Below, one piece after another: positions 32,332 through 40,973 of a DNA stretch of 44,347 nt. Positions within the stretch are counted from its first letter, which is position 1; every line of letters starts with the position of its first letter. The notes under the pieces are model-generated. The model was not told the DNA's origin. It made no database searches and worked only from the letters and a program-made list of their open reading frames with translations. The stretch is from NCBI GenBank assembly GCA_029262065.1, contig JAJDAC010000035.1, positions 1 to 44,347 on the forward strand, given 5' to 3'. Position numbers and translations under genes: made by a program. The DNA comes from Candidatus Krumholzibacteriota bacterium (lineage in GTDB: Bacteria; Krumholzibacteriota; Krumholzibacteriia; JAJRXK01).

Positions 32332-33558
32332 TCACCCGAGTCGGGGGTCGGCGCCAGGCGCCAGTGGAATGGAGTCTCCCAATACAATAAGGATGAAGGT
32401 CATGTTGTGGTAGGAGGTGTTGCTGTAGCCGTCCCCACCCCGAACGGGCCCGAACTCCCCGTAGGACGGAAATCCCGCCAAGGCGGTCAAAGAAGGTGCG
32501 CCTTTTACGAGATCGGCCACTTCGCGGGCGATCGAATCTCCAAGCACCCATTTCCTGCCCGCGCAACTCACCGCCAAGGCCGCCGCGGGTGTAAAGGGAA
32601 GGGTGTGCAAGGCCTGGGCGACTTGCTGTATTTCGCCCACGATCTGCTCGGGCGGAACCATGCAGACCTGGGCATGTTTGCAGTCTTCGATGCCACCAAA
32701 TAGCTCGACGCTATTCCCTGAGGGTCCGTCGGGAAACCGCAGTGACCTTATGAGGTGTTTCGTGTCGCCTGGTTCCCGCGTGAGCTTGAAGGTGAGCACG
32801 ACCTCGTCCACCGCGTACAACGGCTTGCCGAGCTGACGTTCGATGAAGTCCAGCGCCGGGACGCCATCTACCTCGTGGATGGCGGTAGCGTCATTCTGCG
32901 TAATGGTACCGACGCGACCGGTTGGCTGGAAATGATGGGCAACGATGATTTCGAAGGTCAGGGGTCCATCAACGGCCAGGATGGCTACGGAGTCGGTGAG
33001 CACATTTCCGTTGGCGTAGACAAAACAGCGTTCGAAGGCGTAGTCATCGGCCGCGGACCCGCCGACCACCGGCGCATCCGCCTCGTCGCGGAGGGCCGAG
33101 ATGATCTCGCTGGTGTCGGTGCGATAGTCGGTGGCCAGGTAGTACAATGCTGGCGTCGACCCTGCACAGTCTTTCTTGAGGCGCTGAATGCAGCGCAGAG
33201 TCGATTCAAAGGGATTGGCGCCGACTCCCGGTTCCCAGTCGAGTCGCCAGGTGATGGCGCCACCGGAGTTGATGCCCAACGCCGATACGCCACAGTCGGC
33301 CACGCAGTCCTTCTCGTAGAAACCGTCGCCCGACGTGCCGATGAGCACAACGTCTTCGCGTCCGAGCTCGTCGAACAGCGCCTCAACCAGCTCGGTCGAG
33401 CCCTCGTAGTGGATCGAAGCGAAAAGGAAGATGACCTCGGGGTTGGTCGCAGCCAGAGCGGCGCCCAGTTCGACGCCGGCCCGGTAGGGATCCGTTTGGG
33501 TGGAAAAGCAGGATCTGGTTTGGAGTGTCTCGGTCGCCTGGTCCTGGATCCTGGTCAT
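32332..33558 (-). CDS. FIST-domain sensory protein (copy 2)
   Basis: The 408-aa first gene of the operon has the same FIST_N-FIST_C layout as its neighbour, with long identical blocks and a two-residue insertion (CAGSTPALYY versus CNGPALYY). GGGAGGG precedes the ATG at 33558. Differences cluster at the N-terminus and in short surface segments, so the two copies may bind related ligands or form a heterodimer. It heads a minus-strand operon of two FIST genes, hybrid kinase, DinB-like protein and phosphatase. Confidence 0.9.
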   Translation of the reverse strand: MTRIQDQATETLQTRSCFSTQTDPYRAGVELGAALAATNPEVIFLFASIHYEGSTELVEALFDELGREDVVLIGTSGDGFYEKDCVADCGVSALGINSGGAITWRLDWEPGVGANPFESTLRCIQRLKKDCAGSTPALYYLATDYRTDTSEIISALRDEADAPVVGGSAADDYAFERCFVYANGNVLTDSVAILAVDGPLTFEIIVAHHFQPTGRVGTITQNDATAIHEVDGVPALDFIERQLGKPLYAVDEVVLTFKLTREPGDTKHLIRSLRFPDGPSGNSVELFGGIEDCKHAQVCMVPPEQIVGEIQQVAQALHTLPFTPAAALAVSCAGRKWVLGDSIAREVADLVKGAPSLTALAGFPSYGEFGPVRGGDGYSNTSYHNMTFILIVLGDSIPLAPGADPRLG

Positions 33559-33576
33559 CGGCCCTCCCTGGGACTT

Positions 33577-33596
33577 GCGGCCATCCGATTGGCCGC
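33577..33596. promoter_or_regulatory. Inverted repeat upstream of the FIST operon
   Basis: GCGGCCA (33577-33583) and TGGCCGC (33590-33596) form a perfect 7-bp stem with a 6-nt loop, 19 nt upstream of the first FIST gene. On the minus strand a -10-like TAGAAT lies at 33601-33606. It may be an operator or leader hairpin. Confidence 0.35.
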
Positions 33597-33726
33597 GTCG
33601 ATTCTAACGCCTGGGCGAGGGTGTAGGCTACTTTGGTCCTCTTTGACGACCCTGAGGCGAGCGATCCGGGCTGAATCGGCGTTGGGGGTGGGGTCAGAAA
33701 ACGAGTATACCCGGGTTCACCTGAAT

Positions 33727-33765
33727 GGAAGAATCCGGCGATTGGCTTCGTCCAACCCTTGGACG
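33727..33765 (+). promoter_or_regulatory. Candidate ECF promoter with overlapping palindrome
   Basis: GGAAG (33727-33731), 17 nt, then CGTC (33749-33752) resembles ECF-type promoters (GGAA-/CGTC). A perfect inverted repeat CGTCCAA-CCC-TTGGACG (33749-33765) overlaps the -10 element. It lies 24 nt upstream of the ECF sigma factor start, consistent with autoregulation. Motif-based only. Confidence 0.35.
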
Positions 33766-33789
33766 ATACCGCTGGCCGCCACGAGGACC

Positions 33790-34359
33790 ATGAGCCCAAA
33801 CCGCTCCGGAATAGACGAGGCGACTCTTATTCGGGCCTGCCGCGCGGGCGAGCCGGGGGCTTTCGCACGCCTGTACCAGGCCCACAAGGACCGCGCCTAT
33901 AGCCTTGCCCTGTACATGACGGGCCGGCCTGACCTGGCCGACGATATCACCCAGCAAGCATTCCTGCGCGTACACCGTTCGCTCGATCGATTCCGTGAAG
34001 ATGCACGCTTCGAGACCTGGCTGCACCGCATAGTGGCCAATATCTGTATCGACGAACAACGCAAGGAAACCCGCTCGCGGTGCGTCCCATTGGAGGAAGC
34101 CACGGTGGCCGAGCTGATCGCCGACGACCAGTCCGATACCGCCACGTTGGCCCGTGATCGGGCGGTACTGCTGGGATCGGTCCTCTCGACCATCAATTCC
34201 GAATCGCGAGCCGCCATCTTGATGAAGTACGTCAGCGGCATGTCCTACGAAGAGATTGCCCAGGCGCAACAGACCACTTCGGGCACGGTGGGCTCGCGCA
34301 TCAACCGCGGTTTGCGGGCGCTTCGTGACGAGCTGGAAAGGCGGGATGAACATGTCTGA
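33790..34359 (+). CDS. ECF-type RNA polymerase sigma factor
   Basis: The 189-aa sigma factor has region 2 (LYQAHKDRAYSLALYMTG, DDITQQAFLRVHRSLDRF, FETWLHRIVANICIDEQRK) and region 4 with the helix-turn-helix MSYEEIAQAQQTTSGTVGSR. The ATG at 33790 is preceded by GAGG; the open frame extends far upstream but only over the opposite-strand FIST gene. The downstream zinc-finger anti-sigma gene overlaps by 14 nt, giving a standard sigma/anti-sigma pair. Confidence 0.93.
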   Translation: MSPNRSGIDEATLIRACRAGEPGAFARLYQAHKDRAYSLALYMTGRPDLADDITQQAFLRVHRSLDRFREDARFETWLHRIVANICIDEQRKETRSRCVPLEEATVAELIADDQSDTATLARDRAVLLGSVLSTINSESRAAILMKYVSGMSYEEIAQAQQTTSGTVGSRINRGLRALRDELERRDEHV

Positions 34360-35152
34360 GCATGTCGCTGACCGGCTGGCCGCGTACCTGCACCATGAAC
34401 TGTCCGCGGAGGAACGCAGGGGAGTTCAGGCGCATCTGCAGGCCTGCGGATCTTGCGTCGACCAAATGGCTTCTCTACGCGACGCTCACGCGTTGCTAGA
34501 GAATGCGCCGTTGTTGACAGCCCCTGACGCAGTCTGGGATCGGATCGAAGCCGAACTGAACCCGGAAGCCTCCCGCCCTCGTCGGCGGTTGTCGCTGAGC
34601 CCTCGATGGCTCGCGGCCGGTGCCGTCGCGGCGGCCGCGGCCGTTCTCCTCCTGCTTCTTCCTCGTGATGATGGGGGAGCCGTGGCTCTGGATCCCTACA
34701 TCTCGACGGTCGAGGCCGCGATATCCCAGCCCAACGCGCTGGACGCGATAGAGGGCGGGTTCAAGTCCGCTTCGCTGGACGAGGCTTTTCGCGCGGTCGG
34801 AATGACAGACGCGCAGAGGACTTCACCTTCACCCGAATTCACGTTGCAACGCGCGCGGACGCAAGGTGTTGCCGACGAAGACGTCGTGCAACTGGTGTTC
34901 GCGGGAGCCAGCGGAGGGTTCAGTGTATTCATCGCCTCGTCCGCGACTGAACTGGATTTTGGCGATCGGACAACCCAGCGCGTAAAGATGGGAACCTGGG
35001 AGTGCACCCAGGTCGCTTCGGAGACGCTGGCTGTTTACTGGGCGGTGTGGCAGAATCGCCAGAGCGTGCTGGTTGCTGCCGCCGATCAAGAGCTCGACGT
35101 CGCTCGAATCCTCAGTTTCTTCGTCTACGGCAAGTGGAACGAGTCTTCGTAG
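34346..35152 (+). CDS. Membrane anti-sigma factor with zinc-finger (ZAS) domain
   Basis: The 268-aa protein has an N-terminal anti-sigma zinc-finger with the HxxxCxxC motif HLQACGSC (about residues 28-35), a membrane helix at about 89-110 (WLAAGAVAAAAAVLLLLLP) and a periplasmic domain of about 155 residues without recognised motifs. It should hold the upstream ECF sigma factor inactive until an envelope signal arrives. The ATG at 34346 follows AAAGG; a second ATG two codons later is possible. Confidence 0.87.
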   Translation: MNMSEHVADRLAAYLHHELSAEERRGVQAHLQACGSCVDQMASLRDAHALLENAPLLTAPDAVWDRIEAELNPEASRPRRRLSLSPRWLAAGAVAAAAAVLLLLLPRDDGGAVALDPYISTVEAAISQPNALDAIEGGFKSASLDEAFRAVGMTDAQRTSPSPEFTLQRARTQGVADEDVVQLVFAGASGGFSVFIASSATELDFGDRTTQRVKMGTWECTQVASETLAVYWAVWQNRQSVLVAAADQELDVARILSFFVYGKWNESS

Positions 35153-35230
35153 GCAAGAAACGTCCGGGTACGGCCGTCCAAATTGATGAATGCCCCGTAA
35201 TTCGACATTGCCTGATCAAAGGACCGAATC

Positions 35231-35632
35231 ATGAAGAAAGTCATAGTGCCCGTCATTTTCCTGGTGTTGGGCATCGCCGCCCTGGCGCTGGCCGATGGTA
35301 AGAAACCAGAATCGGTCACGATCGAGGGTGAGATCATTGACATCGGTTGCTACGCATCGCGCGAAGCGCGTGGGCCCGAGCACCAGGCGTGCGCAGCTCG
35401 CTGTCTGACCAACGGTAACCCGGCGGGCGTACTCGACGCAGAGGGCAACGTGTACACGATTGCGGCCACCGCTCCTGCCTTCACGGCGCTGGCGGCTGAG
35501 ACCGTGCGGGTCACCGGATCGTTACGCGGCTTCCTGCTGAAGCCCAGTGAAATGTCAGTCTTGAAGGACGGCGAATGGCAGCCGGTTGCACTGAACGATT
35601 ATGGTGCGCCAAAGACGGAAGAATCAGACTGA
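35231..35632 (+). CDS. Small exported protein with conserved Cys motif (CAARC type)
   Basis: The 133-aa product has a Sec signal peptide (about 1-21, ALA cleavage). The mature part carries GEIIDIGCY, HQACAARC and GNPAGVL, followed by strands with VRVTGSL. This is the same order of residues as in the membrane protein at 12157-12945, so both share one domain, possibly metal- or heme-binding or redox-active. AAGGA lies 8 nt before the ATG. It sits 78 nt after the anti-sigma gene and may belong to that regulon. Confidence 0.75.
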   Translation: MKKVIVPVIFLVLGIAALALADGKKPESVTIEGEIIDIGCYASREARGPEHQACAARCLTNGNPAGVLDAEGNVYTIAATAPAFTALAAETVRVTGSLRGFLLKPSEMSVLKDGEWQPVALNDYGAPKTEESD

Positions 35633-35648
35633 GTTCTGACGGTCACCA

Positions 35649-35678
35649 TTGGTGGTGCGGCTACAGTCGCACCACCAA
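35649..35678. terminator. Perfect hairpin between convergent genes
   Basis: TTGGTGGTGCG (35649-35659) and CGCACCACCAA (35668-35678) form an 11-bp perfect stem with an 8-nt loop. It covers the stop codon of the OmpA-family gene and lies 17 nt after the small exported protein's stop. There is no T-run on either side, so it could be a bidirectional barrier or an RNA-stabilising hairpin rather than a classical terminator. Confidence 0.45.
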
Positions 35679-36608
35679 CTCCACGCGCCGATTCTGGGAT
35701 CGACCGGCCTCCGTGTCGTTCGATCCCACCGGCGCCAACGGACCAACTCCGCGAGGCGCCAGTTGATCCGGTGCGATTCCGTGCTGGCCCACGAGGGCCT
35801 TCACCACGGCATTGGCTCTACGATTCGACAGTGACACGTTGTGATCGAGGTCGCCCGTGCCGTCGGTATGTCCCACCACGAAGAATCGTCGGTCGGCGTG
35901 CTCCTTGAGAACCTGGGCGATGACCTGCAGAGCGGATTCTGATTCGGAGCGGATCTGATCTGCGTTGGTGTCGAAGAGGATGTCGTAGATGGCGACCTTG
36001 CCCGACTGTTCCAGGGCCGATCGCAACCCGTCTGCATTCAAGGTTACGGTGCCTGTCTCCATGGCGGCTGAATGTAGAACGTCAACCGCGTACAGGTCCT
36101 TCTTGGACGAAATCATCACGGCTACATGAATGGTGCTCTCATCAGTGGTCTTGCGGGCCAGGAGGTACCATTCAGTGAAGGTGAACAGGAAGCCCAGGCG
36201 ACCTCTTGGCGACTTCTTGCCGTCGATCATGTAGGGCCGGTCGTCAAATCGGGGCGCGGTGCGAAACATCTCCCACACGACGCTCTTCACCCGGCGTTCT
36301 CCGTTGGGCAGCGCCGTCACTGTTTCGAAGCCCGCGGCTTCGAGCTCGCGTTGGTAGCTTCGGTACACCTCGAGTGGGCTTTTCTCGGCGGGCTTGGTCC
36401 ACACGCGTGAGTAGAGACGGCCCTCGAGCTTCTCGGTGCTCAGGGCGCTTGCGCCGCTGGTCACAACGATAGGTAGTTCGACGAAGTCCTGGGAGGCCTC
36501 GCCCACCAGAGTACTGCCCTCGAAGGCCGAGATGATTGCCTCGCCTTTGGCCACCTGGGTGTTCATGGTCAAGATGACGGCGACAGCGAAAAGCAGCGAG
36601 CGGTACAT
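35661..36608 (-). CDS. OmpA-family protein with DUF4892-like N-terminal domain
   Basis: The 315-aa protein has a signal peptide (about 1-22), an N-terminal domain (about 25-190) resembling the DUF4892 group (EGRLYSRVWTKP...SPLEVYRSYQRELEAAGFE), and a C-terminal OmpA-like peptidoglycan-binding domain (about 200-315) with DILFDTNADQIRSES, VGHTDGTGD and SNRRANAV. It should reside in the periplasm bound to peptidoglycan. GGAGGA precedes the ATG at 36608. The N-terminal assignment is less certain than the OmpA domain. Confidence 0.87.
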   Translation of the reverse strand: MYRSLLFAVAVILTMNTQVAKGEAIISAFEGSTLVGEASQDFVELPIVVTSGASALSTEKLEGRLYSRVWTKPAEKSPLEVYRSYQRELEAAGFETVTALPNGERRVKSVVWEMFRTAPRFDDRPYMIDGKKSPRGRLGFLFTFTEWYLLARKTTDESTIHVAVMISSKKDLYAVDVLHSAAMETGTVTLNADGLRSALEQSGKVAIYDILFDTNADQIRSESESALQVIAQVLKEHADRRFFVVGHTDGTGDLDHNVSLSNRRANAVVKALVGQHGIAPDQLAPRGVGPLAPVGSNDTEAGRSQNRRVELVVRL

Positions 36609-36826
36609 ACCCGTTCCTCCGAGGAAGGTTTGTGGAAGCGATTCTATGGATCAGGTCGCCGCACCGAACCATCTGTGACCGGGTTTGAGGTTACGGGCCT
36701 GATCTCGCGGGAATGACGGATCCCAGATATGAGCCTGGCGGGATCACCGAGCTTCCGTCGCGTGGTGAGAAAAGAGTCAGCCGGAATTCGACCGGCGGCT
36801 CTCACTCTGGCCCGCAGGTATTGCCC

Positions 36827-39800
36827 ATGAATCGCCTCTCATCCAAGTTCTTTTGCGGCCTGACGGCTCTGGTCAGCCTCTTCGCGTTGTCCATCCTTGC
36901 TCCGGCCACGCTGCTCGCCGCCTGGCCCGACGATGGAGTTCCCACGGGTTCCGGCTCCGGAGACCAGTTCCCGGGCACCGCCGGTGGCCCCACGCTGGCC
37001 CATGACGGGGCGGGGGGAGTCATTTCTGCTTACCGCATCGGCGGCAGCGAAATCCGCATCAACCGGGTCGACGGGTTGGACGGCGATCGTCAGTGGGGCG
37101 GTGCCTCGTTGCAGGTGACGAGCACAGCCGGTGGCCCGCCCCACGTGGTTGCCGACGGCGAGGGCGGCGCATGGGTCGCCTGGTACGACACCCGCGTTAC
37201 GGGCTCGGGGTCGGGCCTCTACATCCAACACTACGATGCCTTCGGCGCCACGCTCTATTCGTTCGGGGGAACGCGCATTGCTGGCGGCGCCGCGACCGAT
37301 CCTTTCGGCAACCATATCGATGTCGACGCCACGCCGACCGGTAACCTCATCCTGGCCTGGCAAGGCACCGGCAACAGCGAGGGCGTGTGGACCCAACGCA
37401 TCCTGCTGAGCGGAGTGCTCAGCAACTTTGCCAAGGTTTCCACCGACGACGACATGTCGCGGGTTCAGGTCGAGGCCAATGGCGAGGGCGCTATTGTGGT
37501 TTGGCAGACCAATCGCAATGGCGATACCGGCATGTGGGCCAATCGCGTGCTCTCGTCGGGCACCATATTGTGGGGAACCGAGGGCAAGCAGGTCATGAAC
37601 CGCGGCTTCGGCCCGCCCCCGGCCCAACATAAGATCGATTACTACCTGGGAAATCTGTTCGTGACCTGGTCGTTCCAACCCAGTGGGTCGCGCACGGGAT
37701 TGCGCGACGTCTACGCGCAGAAGCTGAACTCAAACGGCGACTGGCAGTGGGGTAGCGCGAGTTTCGGTCGGTCCGTGCTGGTTGCTCCGTTCGTGTCGGG
37801 CGTCACGTCGTCGCCGCAACAACATACCGAGCCGCAGATCGTGGCCGATGGCACCGGCGGTTGCATCATCTTCTGGCGCGACGAACGCAACTTCGGGCTG
37901 ACCAACATCGACATCTACGGCCAGCGCCTCGACACCTCTGGAACGGCGCAATGGACAGCGAATGGGAAGGCGTTCGATGCCGCGGCCGGTACCCAGAAGT
38001 CGCCGCAGCTGGTCAGCGACGACAACGGCGGCGCGATCGTGACCTACATGACATACTTCGGTAGTACGCGCGACATCCGGGCCAAGCGTGTCACCTCGAC
38101 GGGGGGCACCAGCTGGTCCAGGTACGCTTGCCAGTCCGCGGGAGAGCAGGAAGAACCGGTGGCAGCCTCCGACGGGTACGGCGGCGTGATCGTCGCCTGG
38201 GAAGACGATCGCAACGGAAACATCGATACGTACGTGGCCCATCTGGGGAGCAACGGATTGAAGTTCGTACCCACGCTCGACGTGACTGCCCTCAACGGCG
38301 GCAACTTCGTATTGGCCGGATCGAAGGTCGACGTGACATGGGCCTCGAACCTGGGCGGCGACGTTTCATTGCGGTACCGGCGCGATGGTTTCGTCCCCAA
38401 CAACATCAGCACCTCCACGGCCAATGACGGACTATTCACGTGGACCGTTCCCAATCTCCCCTCATCTTCGGTGCGGATCCTGATCGACGAACCCACCGCC
38501 ACGCTGGCTGACAGCAGTGACGCCACGTTCACGATCTGCGGACCGGCCTTTGTCGACGGCACATCCCAGTTCGGGTTGACGCAGGCACGCGACGTGGCCG
38601 TGGCTGATTTCAACGAAAATGGTGTGCTCGATCTGGCCGTGGCCGTCAGCGGTGGCATGGCCATCGTACTGGGCAACGGCGACGGCACGTTCGGTACTCC
38701 GGTGGTCTACTCCATGAGCACCTACGGACGCGGTGTTGTCGTGCAGGACTTCGACCAGGACGGCATTCTCGACGTGGTGGCCACCGACGGGAACGGATTC
38801 GATGTGTTCTTTGGCCAAGGTGCCTTCAACACGGGCGATGGTACGTTCGCGCCTGGCATCTCCTACAGCACAGGTGTCGAACCACTTGGAGTTGCCAGCG
38901 CCGATTTCAACGAGGATGGCAGGATGGACCTGGTCGTCGCGACGAGCGGAGATGACAAACTCTCTTTCTATCTGGTTGTTGCCAACGGTGTGTTTGTTCC
39001 CACTGGCAGCTACGCCACCGCGGGCACCCCCACGCGACTCGCGGTAGGCGATTTCAACAACGACGGGATCAGCGACGTGGCCACAACCTGCAATACGGGC
39101 AGTACAGTATCGGTTCTCATGGGCCAGGGAGTCGATGGCGACGGCGACGGAACCTTTGCGGTGACCACGACCACGTGGACCTTCTCCGGCCCCAACGGCA
39201 TCGCCACCGGTGATTTCAACGAAGATGGCGACCTGGACCTGGCCGTGGGCAACAGCGCGCAGAACATCTCGGTGTGCCTGGGAAACGGCGACGGTACATT
39301 CGCGGCGCCGCAGGTCGTCGACGGCGAGGGCAGCAACTACGACTTCGTGGTGGGCGACTTCACCGGCGACGGAATTACAGATCTGGTTTCAGCGGCCCGT
39401 GATTTCGGCCAGGCCACACTGTACGCCGGCAACGGTAGCAACGAGACCGGCGACGGCACGTTTACGTTCCATTCCACGTATGCGGCGGCAATCTTTCCCG
39501 AGGCAGTCGGCGCGGGCGACTTCAATGGCGACGGACGCGTGGACATTGTTACAGCCAACCGTGCGAGTGGTGGATTGCTGACCGAGTTGGGCAACCTGAC
39601 CGATTGCCAGCTGGCTAGCCTGGATCTCACGCTCACCGCTCCCAACGGGGGCGAGGCCTGGGCGCCCGGAACGGACAAGTCCATCCAGTGGCAGTCCGGG
39701 GCGGGTATCAGCGCGGTCAACATCCAGGTGTCACGCAACGGGAGCGCCAACTGGGAGACCCTGGTCGAGAACGTTTCGGGAAACTCGTGGCTGTGGGACG

Positions 39801-40216
39801 TTACCGGCCCCAATTCGGCCAATACGTTCGTGCGGGTGGTCGACGCCATCAACCCGGCTCGACTCGATGAAAGTGACGCGTCGTTCAGCGTTGACGACAG
39901 CGCCACGGCCGTCGAGCCGTTGCCCGGTGCGCCGAAGCGGTACGTGTTGGGACCCGCGGTTCCGAATCCATTCAATCCTCGCACTAGGTTTAGCTTCGAG
40001 TTGCCCGCCGCCGGGCCGGTGACGCTGCGAGTACACGACACGTCGGGTCGTCTGGTGCGAACGCTGAGTGCCGGAGCGTGGTTTGACTCAGGTCGACATC
40101 GCGTGGAATGGAACGGCAAGGATGATCGCGGGGCAAGCGTAGCCTCGGGCGTCTACAGCGTGAGGATGAGCGCGGCTGGCTTCGAACAAACACGCCGCGC
40201 GGTGTTGGTACGATGA
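36827..40216 (+). CDS. Large secreted protein with FG-GAP repeats and FlgD-like Ig C-terminus
   Basis: The 1129-aa protein starts with a signal peptide (1-32). Residues ~35-480 hold five repeats of the type DGxGGxxVxWxDxR...DIYxQRLxxxGxxxW. Residues ~483-580 and ~931-1025 are Ig-like modules, the second beginning TAPNGGEAW. Between them seven FG-GAP/VCBS units each carry a calcium-type loop DFNxDGxxDL. The last ~100 residues form a FlgD-like Ig domain (NPFNPRTRFSFELP...GRLVRTL...DDRGASVASGVYSVR), which resembles C-terminal sorting domains of FCB-group secreted proteins. Probably a surface or secreted adhesin-like protein. An upstream in-frame ATG at 36713 would put 38 residues before the signal peptide and is rejected. 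Confidence 0.85.
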   Translation: MNRLSSKFFCGLTALVSLFALSILAPATLLAAWPDDGVPTGSGSGDQFPGTAGGPTLAHDGAGGVISAYRIGGSEIRINRVDGLDGDRQWGGASLQVTSTAGGPPHVVADGEGGAWVAWYDTRVTGSGSGLYIQHYDAFGATLYSFGGTRIAGGAATDPFGNHIDVDATPTGNLILAWQGTGNSEGVWTQRILLSGVLSNFAKVSTDDDMSRVQVEANGEGAIVVWQTNRNGDTGMWANRVLSSGTILWGTEGKQVMNRGFGPPPAQHKIDYYLGNLFVTWSFQPSGSRTGLRDVYAQKLNSNGDWQWGSASFGRSVLVAPFVSGVTSSPQQHTEPQIVADGTGGCIIFWRDERNFGLTNIDIYGQRLDTSGTAQWTANGKAFDAAAGTQKSPQLVSDDNGGAIVTYMTYFGSTRDIRAKRVTSTGGTSWSRYACQSAGEQEEPVAASDGYGGVIVAWEDDRNGNIDTYVAHLGSNGLKFVPTLDVTALNGGNFVLAGSKVDVTWASNLGGDVSLRYRRDGFVPNNISTSTANDGLFTWTVPNLPSSSVRILIDEPTATLADSSDATFTICGPAFVDGTSQFGLTQARDVAVADFNENGVLDLAVAVSGGMAIVLGNGDGTFGTPVVYSMSTYGRGVVVQDFDQDGILDVVATDGNGFDVFFGQGAFNTGDGTFAPGISYSTGVEPLGVASADFNEDGRMDLVVATSGDDKLSFYLVVANGVFVPTGSYATAGTPTRLAVGDFNNDGISDVATTCNTGSTVSVLMGQGVDGDGDGTFAVTTTTWTFSGPNGIATGDFNEDGDLDLAVGNSAQNISVCLGNGDGTFAAPQVVDGEGSNYDFVVGDFTGDGITDLVSAARDFGQATLYAGNGSNETGDGTFTFHSTYAAAIFPEAVGAGDFNGDGRVDIVTANRASGGLLTELGNLTDCQLASLDLTLTAPNGGEAWAPGTDKSIQWQSGAGISAVNIQVSRNGSANWETLVENVSGNSWLWDVTGPNSANTFVRVVDAINPARLDESDASFSVDDSATAVEPLPGAPKRYVLGPAVPNPFNPRTRFSFELPAAGPVTLRVHDTSGRLVRTLSAGAWFDSGRHRVEWNGKDDRGASVASGVYSVRMSAAGFEQTRRAVLVR

Positions 40217-40223
40217 GCCTCTG

Positions 40224-40730
40224 TCAGTCGCCGTCGGCTACTTTCTGGACCACGACATTGTTCGCTCCCGAACCCACGATCGCAAGGAAACGCGTTTCCA
40301 CGACCGCGCCGGGAGAGAGCAAAGTCGTGGTTCCCACCGCCGTCCACGCTGGTCGGTTTTCGCCGAAAAATTCGCGGTGGATTGGCATGTAGAGCTGGAA
40401 CTCGGCTTGGAACTGCGCGCTGTCCTTCGACTCCGCGTGGAAACTGCTGACCTCGACCACGTCCTGGAAAGTGGCCCCTGCCGCTTCGAGCAACCCCTTG
40501 GCGCGCTCATACATGCCCCGCACCTTGTCTTCGTACGATCCGGCTCCGGCGGCTGGGATGCCCGAGATGATCACCATATCGCCGACGCGGACGGCCGGTG
40601 CGTAGCCGTAGTCGTAGGCACCTTGCCAGCCGGGGGGAACCACGGTCTGCCGCGTGGGGTCGTCGGCGAGTGATGCCGTTGACGCTAGCGTGAGCAGCAG
40701 AATGGCGGTCAGAGTGCGGAATACGTGCAT
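40224..40730 (-). CDS. Exported Rid-family (RidA/YjgF-like) protein lacking the usual arginine
   Basis: The 168-aa protein has a signal peptide (about 1-22, ASLA-DD) and one Rid domain with DMVIISGIPA, a helix ending VVEVSSFHA, and NRPAWTAVG. In RidA the position after PA is the arginine (PARS) that binds the imine substrate's carboxylate; here it is Trp, so imine deamination of the RidA type is unlikely. GGGAG lies 7 nt before the ATG. It is convergent with the large secreted protein (7-nt gap). Export of a Rid protein is uncommon. Confidence 0.85.
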   Translation of the reverse strand: MHVFRTLTAILLLTLASTASLADDPTRQTVVPPGWQGAYDYGYAPAVRVGDMVIISGIPAAGAGSYEDKVRGMYERAKGLLEAAGATFQDVVEVSSFHAESKDSAQFQAEFQLYMPIHREFFGENRPAWTAVGTTTLLSPGAVVETRFLAIVGSGANNVVVQKVADGD

Positions 40731-40973
40731 GGCTTTCTCCCGGGGTTGGAAGCGAGATCGCGAGGCGGTGGAGGCGCTGTCTACTGGGTACGGCTATCAC
40801 GCCGTCGGTGTTTCGGGCGACAACCTTCTTTTTGAATCACGCAACCAGGTTCTTCCTGGGAGTGGCCCAGGCCAGCTCATCTACGTGTTACCGGAGTACG
40901 ATGTGGTGGGGTTTGACCGGCGTCCGCGCGCTTGGTAGCCTCCCTGCACCCGCCGCCACAGATGAGGTTTTTC

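Noticed and set aside
40855-40871. Short hairpin CCTGGG-AGTGG-CCCAGG as a terminator
   Set aside because: Six-bp stem, no T-run, and it lies in a divergent promoter region where a terminator is not expected.
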